From: Neocallimastix lanati (nom. inval.)
Lineage: Eukaryota; Neocallimastigomycota; Neocallimastigomycetes; Neocallimastigales; Neocallimastigaceae
Length of the DNA: 52,500 bases
Assembly (NCBI GenBank): GCA_016946835.1
Contig: JACVTC010000101.1
Coordinates: 75,001-127,500, forward strand
Direction: 5' to 3'
Shown: one piece after another, positions 1-9,651 of the stretch
Layout of the letters: each line of letters starts with the position of its first letter
How positions within the stretch are numbered: position 1 is the stretch's first letter
The notes under the pieces: generated by a model
Databases searched by the model: none
What the model saw: the letters and a program-made list of their open reading frames with translations, nothing else
What the model was told of the DNA's origin: nothing
Translations under genes and position numbers: made by a program

Positions 1-107
1 AGGTAGGAATAATAAAAGTAATAGTAATTAGTAATAGTAGTATTTCCTGTTATTAAATTGTGTTAATCATTAAGCATATTTTATTATATAAATATGTTAC
101 TATATTA

Positions 108-157
<50 letters not shown>
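108..157. repeat. (ATT)n trinucleotide microsatellite
   Basis: About sixteen ATT units sit inside an otherwise featureless AT-rich stretch (1-444). No coding signal is visible there apart from a low-complexity reading frame created by the repeat. Confidence 0.9.
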
Positions 158-158
<1 letters not shown>

Positions 159-444
159 ATTTATATATCATTATTTGTAGTATTCTTAATTTTTTATATA
201 CCTTTGTTATTTTATTTAGTAATTTATTATATATCAATATAAAAAAAAAATATTAGTAGTGAAAGACTATAAAAGATTTCCATCTGTTATAATAATGTCT
301 TAAAAACAAGCTTTGGAGTGAATTAATCTCCTACATTTTCATTTTACAATAGCTACATGAGAGTTTAAATAATACTATAGAAAAATATTTTTAACTATTG
401 AAATGTAAATATCTGAAATTGAGATTTCAATTCATAATTTCAAC

Positions 445-491
445 ATTTAAAAATAATAAAAGAACTATATAATTATTGATTCTGTTATAAC
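445..491 (-). repeat. LTR terminus, copy 1 (minus-strand Ty3/gypsy element)
   Basis: Read on the minus strand, a purine-rich tract (AAAGGAGAGAG) at the 3' end of the integrase relic is followed by TTATAACAGAATCAATAATT. Nearly the same ~45 bp recur at 4287-4333 in the same orientation. The position just after a polypurine tract and the second copy about 3.8 kb away fit the start of an LTR. Beyond this block the two flanks no longer align, so the LTR length cannot be defined. Confidence 0.5.
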
Positions 492-1500
492 TCTCTCCTT
501 TAAAGACGGATTCCAGACGTCTTGGGCTTTGGGCGTTGGTTTATTTGGATATTTCTTATGGAATTTAGCAAGAAATTTATTGAAGTGAAGATTCTCAAAA
601 GGTTCCCATGAGTTTTCAAATTTAGGATTGAATTCATAATTAAGAAAGAAAGGAGTAGCATTTGCAGATTCTTGTATTGTGTCATTTTAAGCAAATTCTG
701 CAAGAGTTAAATATTCCATCCAATTAATTTGTTAATAATTGACATAACATCTTAAGTATTGTTCAAGTATTGCATTTACCCTCTCCGTTTGACCATTAGT
801 TTGCTGATGATGAGCAGATGATAAACAAAAGATCAACATGAAGAAAATTAAATAATCTATTCCAAAATTTGGAAGTAAACTAAGTACTTCTATCCGACAC
901 AATATCCTTTGGCAGACCATGGAGTTTGAAAATGGAGTTAAGAAATTGTTCAGCATAAGCCTCAGCAGAAAGAACTGATTTAAAGGGAACAAAATGAGCC
1001 ATTTTCGTAAAGTGATCAACTACGACAAGAACAAGACATACCATTGGAAGAGGGAAGATCAATAATAAAATCTATTGAAATTAATTCCCAAGGAGATTAT
1101 TACCAATAGGTAAAGATTTAAGTAAACCGTGAGGTTTATAACGAGGAGCCTTTGAAGCGCAGCAAACATTACAAGAACGAATATATTTTTAATATCCTTA
1201 TGCAGGCTAGGCCATCAATAATTTCTAGAAACTAAGTCAGTGGTTTTATTTATGCCAAAATGGCCAGCAGTAGGGGAATCATGACAAGAACAAAGAATTT
1301 TTAAATTTAAGGCATTCAGGAATATAAATAAGATTGTCATATAAAAGAATACCATTGGTGAACGAAAGGAGTTCAACAGATACAATGTGTTTATCTTTAG
1401 CAAGCAGGCTTATCAAAATATATCTTAACATTATTAAAGAAAGGATCCTTGGAGTAACACTTTTTAATTTCATCTTTTAGGTCTGATTCAATAGAGATCT
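492..1500 (-). mobile_element. Ty3/gypsy pol relic: integrase, frameshifted
   Basis: On the minus strand, several frames give consecutive pieces of a Ty3/gypsy integrase. From right to left these are: an HHCC zinc-binding region (CHDSPTAGHFGINKT near 1245-1290, then a second pair of cysteines near 1170); the catalytic core with [15 protein letters not shown] (~990-1030) and a [10 protein letters not shown] block (~890-920); the [14 protein letters not shown] segment with the third acidic residue (~745-790); and a C-terminal stretch ending near 500. The pieces lie in different frames and contain stops, so the gene is dead. The integrase type differs from that of the plus-strand element at 1740-3711. 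1501-1739 has weak pol-like traces only. Confidence 0.85.
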
Positions 1501-1739
1501 TTGAAGAAAAACAAAAATTTTTCCAGTTTAAGTATTTTGGTAAGGATTAGCCAAAATAAAATATCAAAGGTATATGGACAAATAGAAGAACAAACTAGTG
1601 AAATCTTTCTAGACTCATGTGCCAATATTAACATGATTACGCGGGCCGCCTTGAAGAAATATAAAATAAATAAGTAAGAAGCCAGTTGGGAACATCACTG
1701 AAATGATTCTACAAGCTTATACCAACACCACCAACCACC

Positions 1740-3711
1740 ATGTCTGTAGATATTTATGAACTGGTGATTGCTATTTGGTCCAGTAACTTTCAAGGATTAT
1801 TTTAGAGTTATTGAAAAGGATGATTTATTTGAAATACTAATTGGAGTGAATTCACTTAAGAAACATAGATTTCTTTTGAATTTCACCGATGATACTTTAT
1901 ACACCACCAACCCAACAGTAGTAACCTTCCAGTAAAACTTACGTCAATTTATTATGATCTACGGGTAAATACTTATGAAGAGAATGAAGAAGTAAAAAAT
2001 AAGAAGAAACTAACATAGATACAAGTGAACCAATGAATGTAACAATATCTCTACTTACAGCAACTGAAGAACCACCTGGTTACCAAAGAAACTCGTATAG
2101 AGTATAAAAATTTCTTTAATACCAGATTTAGTTAAGGATCCAGTTACGAAGTTGTATGAGAATTTTAAAGAAGTGTTGGCACTAAAAACTGATGATTTGA
2201 AGTCATCGAAACTTCTTCCACACAGGATAGTATTAAATCTTGGAAGTACACCTGTCAAGAAAAAAAGCCTATCGAATATCTAAGGTACAAGTTACTGCTT
2301 TGAAGAAGGAATTAGAAAAATTAATTTAACAGTCGACTAATAGAACCGTCTCATTCTCCTTGGTCCTCACCGGTAGTTCTGGTTCTTAAGAAATAGTCTT
2401 ATAGAAAAGGATGCTTACCCTTTTCCATTAATTGACGATATACTTGGCTATATAGGGGAAAAATAAAGTTTTATCTTCCATCGACCTATTTTCTGGTTAT
2501 CACCAAAGTGCCAGTATACCCGAAAGACCAAGATATTACTTATTTTAAGATCATCTACGGAAATTACAATTTTAAAGTTATGCCGTTTGGGCTCTGTAAT
2601 GCTCCCGCTACCTTTCAGAGGGAGATGAACAAGATTTTCTTTAATCTAATAGGGAAATACGTTTTTGTCAATATCGATGATCTAGTTAGTGTTTTCTTCA
2701 TCTTACGAACAGCACATCGAAGATTTGGCAAAAGTCTTTACCATCTTGGAAGAGAATGGATTGAAAGCCAACTTAGAGAAATGTCATTTCTTCCAACAGG
2801 AAGTAGAGCTATTGGGTCATATTTTTGTCTACAGAAGGAATTAAGCCGATTCCTGAAAAAGTACAAGTGATTATTAACTTGCTCCCTCCCAAAGTCGTTT
2901 CAAAACTACGTTCATTCTTAAGTGCCATGGGTTACTACAGGAAATATATTAAGGATTTTGCTCAAAACGTAAATCCTTTGTTTAGACTTTTTTTAAAAAA
3001 AAAAAAAAAATACACCATTTGAGTGGACCAAAGAGGCAGATGAAGCTTATAATTCTCTAAAAGAAAGATTGATTGTATAAAAAACAAAAATTAAACGAAA
3101 ACGTTGAAAACATACCAACGAAACTAGGGTACCCGTTTTCAAGAGTCGGTTTAGATATGATTGGGCCGTTACCACGAACAAGAGCTGGGAACAAATATAT
3201 AATAGTCTTAGTGGATTATTTAACTAAACGGATGGAAGCTGAACCATTAAAGGAAATTGGTTCGAATGATGTAACAAAATTTCTAAAAAAGGTATTTGCT
3301 CGTCATGGGGTTCCTGAGCTGTTGATTACAGATAATGGGTCACAGTTCTACTCAGATAATACTAAAGCTTTCTTGGATCTCAATGATGCTTGTGTAAATT
3401 ATGCAACTACATACCACCCCTCAACCAATGGAGAAGTCGAAAAAAAAGGATCTAGGAAGTTATTAAGTATTTAAAATTACTAGCCAATGAAGAAGATGAT
3501 TGGGATGAGATTCTATCCTAGTATTAGTCAAGATTTTCAATAGAAGAAAGTTAGATCCATACTTTACAGGACCTTTAAAAATAATAAAAAAGAAGTTCAA
3601 TACCGCTACAGTTTGTGATCCTATTTCAGGGGTATACATTTAAAAAATGTAATCCCATATTTTTCTGAATTATAGGGACTTCAAGGGACGAAGTCTACTC
3701 TTAAGGGGAGA
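1740..3711 (+). mobile_element. Ty3/gypsy pol relic: protease-RT-RNase H-integrase
   Basis: On the plus strand, pol pieces appear in normal Ty3/gypsy order. There is a retropepsin C-terminal segment (~1800-1900), an RT start (PVKKK then a KELEKL helix, ~2250-2330) and the SSIDLFSGYHQ motif (~2477-2507). The RT core follows (MPFGLCNAPATFQREMNK, 2580-2630), with the catalytic box as NIDDLV in place of the usual YIDDIL (~2670-2685). Next come thumb and RNase H starts (~2820-3060) and an integrase core (3120-3470) with GLDMIGPLP, LLITDNGSQF and NGEVEKK marking the three acidic positions. The reading frame breaks repeatedly, and most of RNase H and the integrase zinc domain are deleted around 3070. 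It is a dead copy. A tail with the KLDPYFTGPLKI motif reaches 3660. Confidence 0.85.
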
Positions 3712-4286
3712 TGTCTTGGAACGTTACATTCAGAAAAATAAGAAATTCTTAAATTTAAGAAATAACTTAATCAAAAATAAAATTAAATTATTTAAATTTA
3801 TATTAAATGAGTTTATATGAAAAAGTAATTAAATAATGATAGTTATTTAACCGACAATTAAATTATTGAATTAAAGTATATTTTTAATTAAAAATTAGTA
3901 TTTTTATTTATGTAAATAATAAATTAAATAGTAAAATAAATTCTAAATTACTTATATTTCTAAATAATATGTATTTAAAAAAAATATTGTTAATTATTTT
4001 TAAAGTACATTCAGTTAAAATATATATTATATATTCAATTTATATTATTAATTAAATAGTATAAAAATTATAAAGTAAAATTAGGAAAAAAATTAAATAG
4101 TATAAAAATATTAAAGTAATATTTGGAAAAGGAAAATTTACAAAAGAAAAACTTTCAGGAAAATTAATAAAAATAAAATAAATATATTATTTATCTAAGA
4201 ATATAAAATTTTTACATATAATAGAGCAACTTGTCCCATTAATTTTTTGTTTTAAAGATTTATTGAAAAATTTAACTAATTATTAA
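3701..4286 (+). repeat. Polypurine tract and presumed 3' LTR of the plus-strand Ty3 element
   Basis: TTAAGGGGAGA (3701-3711) directly precedes TGTCTTGGAACG, the layout of a polypurine tract followed by an LTR beginning TG. No second copy of this LTR is visible, so its 3' end is uncertain. The rest of the stretch to about 4286 is AT-rich and has no reading frame. Confidence 0.4.
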
Positions 4287-4333
4287 AATTTAAAATAATA
4301 AAATAATTATATAATTATTGATTCTGTTATAGA
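4287..4333 (-). repeat. LTR terminus, copy 2 (minus-strand Ty3/gypsy element)
   Basis: This block matches the LTR-like block at 445-491 in the same orientation. It abuts sequence that continues uninterrupted in the paralogous locus at 16687, so an insertion boundary lies here. The simplest reading is that it is the outer end of the minus-strand element's 5' LTR, with the plus-strand element nested inside. Confidence 0.45.
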
Positions 4334-4335
4334 AT

Positions 4336-4451
4336 ATAAAATGAAATTCCATGAAATTAATCAATACTCTGATTTTAATGAATCGGCAAAAATTTATATG
4401 TTTATTAGAGGACTTCATTACAAAATGAGAGAATGTTTAGCTCTTTGTTAA
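4336..4451 (+). pseudogene. Truncated gag fragment (Ty3/gypsy), copy A
   Basis: This is the last ~38 codons of the gag-like frame found more completely at 16321-16802. The HEISQYSDFNES and MFIRGLHYKMRECLALC stretches match almost residue for residue. The 5' part is missing because the LTR boundary at 4333 cuts it. It is head-to-head with the pol fragment that follows on the other strand. Confidence 0.75.
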
Positions 4452-5540
4452 TTCGAATCCTAACAAAATTTATTTAAGTCAATAAAATTTTTGTTTAATA
4501 GGTTTAACTCCTTCCATAAGAATAATTTTGTGTGGTGATAAATTTGAAGAAGTTAGTTCTTCAAAAGAAATTGCAATTATATCAATATGTTTTTCAAGTA
4601 ATTTAGTAAATAACTTCTATATAATTTGCATTAATCGTACTTTGAAAAATGGTGTTAAGCATGTAATTTATGGGTGGTAATCCTTCAATTGACTCTAGTT
4701 GTTGCTTAGTTTTTTTTTGATGATTCAATGCCTTGATTACATACAATAATTTTTCTTCGTCATCATATTCATTATTTATTGGTGTGATTTCATCAATTAA
4801 ACTTTGATCATTAAATCGGCAAAGACTATATATAAATGGATGTAAAAATAAATGGTTATTAATTTGAGCTTTGAGATTGATTAATATATCATAGAATGGA
4901 TCTTCCTTGTCTATGAATCTACATGAATCTATTAAAGCCTTATCATGAACCCCATCTACTATTACATCAACCATAGTAATATCATTTCCTCTAAATACAA
5001 TTTCTTCAACCATTTGTCCAATTATGCAAATTATTATTGACATTAAAATAGGATAATTTTTATATGTATCTTCAATTTCCTTTTGATATGAACCTTTTGT
5101 TTGTAAATCTATCCATGTAAGAATATAGCCATAAATAATATCAAATACCACCATTAGAAATCCTAAAGTTAATCCTTTAATATATACCTTTTTTTTTTTT
5201 TTAATTTAAACTGTTTTTTAAATAATTTTTTCTTTCTTTTTCTCTTTGATTTTAAATATTTTGTATTTTCAATACCATTGTCATCATTTATTTTGTTATT
5301 TTCAATAATATCAAGCTTAATATCATTAATACTTTCATTTAGCTTTTTATATTTATTTAAATTATCTTCTTTAATAATAACATCAATTATTTTCTCATTA
5401 TTTAAATTATCTTCTTTAATAATAATATCAATTACTTTCTCATTATTTAAAATTATTTTTGAATTCTTATTATTTTCAATTTCTAAAGAAATTTTTAATA
5501 AAAATTTAATTAATTATTTTATTAAAACTTTAGTCATTTT
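4452..5540 (-). pseudogene. Ty3/gypsy protease-RT-junction fragment, copy A
   Basis: The minus strand carries an open 183-codon frame (5154-4603) with a retropepsin-like start (MVDVIVDGVHDKALIDSC). The family usually has a DSG/DTG triad; here the glycine is replaced by Cys. After its stop, another frame (4600-4460) reads FEELTSSNLSPHKIILMEGV then KPIKQKF, the typical entry to a Ty3 RT. Upstream (5540-5156) a Lys/Asn-rich frame carries two NNEKVIDIIIKEDNL-like repeats. It ends in a poly-A run where the frame changes. The RT core itself is absent. A near-identical copy lies at 16803-17845. It is a deletion derivative and no host function is claimed. Confidence 0.65.
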
Positions 5541-5640
5541 TATAATAAATTATTTTTAAAAATTTTATTTTATTTTATTTTATTCAATCTATACTTTGTA
5601 TTCATATTTCAACTATTTATTATATTATATTATATTATAT

Positions 5641-6959
5641 TATATTATATTTTAAAATATAATGAAGAATTCTATAATTTTATTGATATATATATATATA
5701 TATATTTTTTTTTTTTGAATTAAATATAAAAAGATTTAATAAAAACTATGATTTTATAATTGTTTTATACACTATTTAATCATTATTTTTTATTTCTACA
5801 ACACATTTTATAAAAGAAATATTCAATTAAAATTAAAATAAATTTAAATAATAGCAATTAATAAAAATTTTTATATAGAAATAATAGTAATGGAATAAAT
5901 ATTAAAAAAATAATAAAAGTTTTTTTTTTATCATTAAAATTATATTTTAAATTGTTTATACTTTAATTTTCTAATTATTAATACTAAGTTTTAATATGAG
6001 ATTGTATATTTTTTTTTTTAAAAAAAAAGTTAATATAATGTATTATTATCAGTATGAAAATTATTCTGGATTTATTAGAAGTTTTTTTTTTTTATCATTA
6101 TGTCTTAATACTGATATTTTAATGATGATGATCGAATTTTTTTTTTTTTATTATTTTTTTTTAAAAAATATATATATATATATATATATATCTGTATATA
6201 TATATCTATATATATATTGATAGTAATTTTAAACTATCTATTAATATTTAATAAATATATTAAATAATAAAATAATAATTTATTTATTTATGCTAATTAA
6301 ATAAATTAAAAAAAAAGTACAAAAATTACATAATATGGTAATAGAAATTTTAATATATTAGAATATATTGATATATTTAATATGTTATATAATTTCTATT
6401 TAATGAAAATTAGTATTTTAGAATTTTTTTTTATTTTTATAATGTATTATTTATAATTTATTAACTAAAAAATAATAATAATAATAATAATTTATTAGAT
6501 AATAATAATAATTAAAAATTAAAGCTCTACTACAATTGATTATGTCTATTGCTATTGGCCAGCAACTGTCTATGTTCAATAGGTTTAAATCTATTACTAC
6601 CAAAGGCGTCAATGTTGATAGCACAGTAAGACACATCAATAAGGCCAGCACAATCAATTCAATAAGGATCATAATTTTTGGTAATAAAAATTATGTAACT
6701 CATTTTAAAGTCAAAAATAATTATTGTACTACGGTACTAAGGTGTGACAGTGATTATGTAAAGCTTTATGTAATAATACACAAAAAAATACACAAAAAAT
6801 ACATTGTTCCACTTATTATTTTTAAAATATTTAAATAAATTTATTTTAATTTTTTTAATTAAAAATTAATTAAAAAAGATTAAATATTCTTGATTACCAT
6901 TAAAAAAAAAAAAATAAAATAAAAAACTTTATTATTTATAATTATTTTTATAATTTTTT

Positions 6960-6999
<40 letters not shown>

Positions 7000-7290
7000 T
7001 TTTTCTATTTTTATAAATTAAATATTATTATTAAAAATATTATGATTAAATATTATTACCATATATTATTATTAAATATTATTTTTTTCTTTTTTAAATA
7101 TTATTAATATTAAAAATTATGAATATATATAGTATAACAAATTAATTTAAAAATATTTTTTAATTTATTTATAATGGATAATACTCTTATTATAAATTAA
7201 AGAAGATAGAAAGATACTAAAAATAGTTTTTAATTTATTTATAATGGGTAATACTCTTATTGTAAATTAAAGAGGATAGAAAGAGACTCA

Positions 7291-7325
<35 letters not shown>

Positions 7326-8350
7326 GATTATTATGATTATTATGATTTATTCTAATTATATAACAATTACATATTGAAATTCATTAAATATTTAGTTATT
7401 TTAGTTTTTAGTTAAATTTATAAAATTTTTATTATTTATTTATTTATTTATTTATTTATTATTTCATAATATTATAAATATTACTATTATTTAGTTTTTA
7501 GGAGGTCATTTATTTTATAAAAAATAAAAAAAAAAAAAAAATTGTAATAACTTTGTAAGTAGAAAATTTATTCTTTTATTTATATATATTTTTTAATATT
7601 GTTTATAAATTAAAAAATATTGTAAATTTTTAATTTAAATATTTAAATTTTTATTTATTTTTGTTTAATATGTTATACTTGGTCATACTTGAAAAACTAT
7701 TCAAGTTTAAATAGGTTAAGTTATTATAAAAATATTCATATTTATTATTTAAAAATAATAAAAAATATTCATTTTATATTTATAAAAAAAAATAAATTTA
7801 AAGTTGACCCTCATCTTGATTTTACAAATCTGATATATTTTTTTGTATCTTTTGCTGCTGAATAAATACATGATACCACATTATATATCAAATCACCAAT
7901 TATGAGTAGTAATAAGATATAAAGAAATATTCTAGCTATTGTATTCACTTTATAATTAGTATTATATATAAGTATCTATTACTGTAATTCCATAAATATA
8001 ATTTAATTTATAATTTTAATTATAATACTTAAATTTTTATTTTTAATATATAATATATATAAATTTATATGTAAATATTTAATATATATAAATGTATATG
8101 TAAATATGTTTATATTAATAAATATATATGTCAATATGTAAAATATATAAATATACAAATATTACAAATATTTATGACATTATAATATATTGATATTGAA
8201 TAAAAAATATTTATAATGAAAAAGAAAAAATAAAATTTATCAAAAATATGAAATAAATTATTGTTAGGGCTATTGCTTTATTTATTAATATTTTAATTTC
8301 ATTTATATTTATTTTTATTATTAAATTTTCTTTATTTACCAGTGTATGTT

Positions 8351-8389
<39 letters not shown>

Positions 8390-8750
8390 TTTGTTTGTTT
8401 TTGTTTTTGTTTTTGTTTTTGTTTCTGTTTTTGTAAATTGTGTAATTTTTATTTAAAATAAAATGAAAGGAAACTTAGTTTATTTATTTAGGTATAGTTA
8501 ATTTGTATAATAAATATAATATATTATTATTTTCTCTTAAAAATATTATGATGTATATACAAAAATAGAATTAAAAAGATATATATAATAATTGTACAAA
8601 AATAGAATTAAAAAGAGTATATACAAATAATATAATATAATATATAATATATAATATAATCAAGTAGAGTAGATTTAAATGTTACACTATTTTTAAATGA
8701 TTTAAATATTTTATTATATTTTTTATTATATGAATTTTGATAAACTCTTC
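5641..8750 (+). repeat. Segmental duplication, distal part, copy A
   Basis: AT-rich sequence alignable in direct orientation with 20640-23425, beginning at an AATGAAGAATTCTATAATTT block and ending near CTTCAGGTT. Copy A is longer; it keeps a tandem ~70-bp duplication (7158-7288), an ATT microsatellite and poly-T runs absent from the other copy. A moderately G+C-richer core (6520-6760) is conserved, but indels break every reading frame between the copies. So does a short hairpin, ACTTGAA-loop-TTCAAGT, at about 7688-7707. Apart from the small reading frame at 7811-7948 no gene is supported. Confidence 0.75.
7811..7948 (-). pseudogene. Diverged copy of 49-aa membrane microprotein ORF
   Basis: This is the counterpart of the small reading frame at 22351-22500. 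The start codon is GTG instead of ATG, and the C-terminal ten residues run in a different frame to an earlier stop. The hydrophobic segment (ARIFLYILLLLIIGDLIY) and the VVSCIYSAAKDTKK motif are kept. Most differences in the membrane segment are exchanges among hydrophobic residues. Confidence 0.35.
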
Positions 8751-9280
8751 AGGTTCGGTTTATCTCTTTTCGAGAGAAGTTATATATAATTTATTTATTT
8801 ATTTTACATATTCATTCATTTATTTTATAATTTATGTAATTAAATATCAAATTTTATAAGTTCATATTATTACTATTATTAAACTGCTTTTATAAATAAA
8901 AATATATATATTGATTATGGCCATAACGTTGTTGCTGAACAAATAATAAATCTATTATATTTAAAAAATTTTTCATTCATTACTTCAGTATGATATATTA
9001 GCAGTATAGTATACTAATTTTACACAAATATATTAAATGGTTAATTTAATATAAAAATTACTATTGAAATTTCTTATAATAAAAAAATATAATATTATAT
9101 ATAAATATTACAATATTATATATTGAACTTGAAATTTTGTAACATAAATATATTGCACTCTAAGTATGATATAATATTACTTAAATTATATAAAAACTTT
9201 AATTATATTTTTTATCAGTAAAAGAAATAATAAATGAAAAAATAATAAAAAAGATACAATATTAACCATTTTATTAATAA
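8751..9280. other. AT-rich intergenic DNA upstream of the cellulase
   Basis: No reading frame, RNA gene or mobile-element motif is visible. It is bounded on the left by the end of the segmental duplication. Confidence 0.6.
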
Positions 9281-9370
9281 TTAGAATTCTTTTGCTGCTC
9301 TATTATTCTTTTAATTAGATTATTACAAAAAAAAAATTAAAAGAATAATAGAGCAGCAAAAGAATTCTAA
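9281..9370. repeat. Perfect 36-bp inverted repeat, 18-nt spacer
   Basis: The arms 9281-9316 and 9335-9370 are exact reverse complements, beginning TTAGAATTCTTTTGCTGC, separated by AGATTATTACAAAAAAAA. The arms contain GCTGCTC blocks, so this is not just low-complexity AT palindromicity. It lies about 280 bp upstream of the cellulase start codon and ~95 bp upstream of the putative TATA box. It could extrude as a cruciform, or form an RNA hairpin if transcribed. Confidence 0.95.
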
Positions 9371-9464
9371 TTCATTTGATAAAAATAAATTAAAACTATA
9401 TTAATTAATAGTTTTATAATGAAAATAAACTTAATTAGGAAATAAATTTTTATTATCTTTTCAG

Positions 9465-9472
9465 TATATAAA
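9465..9472 (+). promoter_or_regulatory. Putative TATA box of the GH6 gene
   Basis: TATATAAA followed by a short mixed-base stretch, about 180 bp upstream of the start codon at 9652. In such AT-rich DNA the match is weak evidence. The position upstream of a pyrimidine-rich, poly-A-containing leader is the main support. Confidence 0.35.
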
Positions 9473-9651
9473 GTGAAGATTTCCATGTATTTCTAGTTTT
9501 TTTCCTCAGTAACAATTTTTTATAGTTCAATTATTTTTTCTGGAAGAAAATCATTAAAGAAAGAAAAAAAAGAAAAGCAATTAAAAAAAATATTCGAATG
9601 CAAGTCACATTAAATATTTAAGTTATATTTATATTAGCTTTATAATAAAAA

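Noticed and set aside
4452-4462. TTCGAATCC resembling a tRNA T-loop (also at 16804)
   Set aside because: No acceptor, D or anticodon stems can be formed around it; it lies in retroelement pol sequence.
5156-5540. Programmed frameshifting or a tiny intron at the poly-A between the Lys-rich frame and the 183-codon frame
   Set aside because: The only GT...AG interval is about 25 bp, the upstream frame is itself interrupted near its start in both copies, and the whole is a retroelement relic; nothing supports expression.
5278-5559. 93-codon plus-strand frame
   Set aside because: It is the antisense of the Lys/Asn-rich minus-strand pol fragment; its Leu/Ile/Ser composition is just the complement of that.
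6451-6838. Overlapping reading frames of 73 and 100 codons on both strands in a relatively G+C-rich patch of the segmental duplication
   Set aside because: In the other copy (21450-21690) indels that are not multiples of three break every frame, so the patch is conserved as DNA, not as protein.
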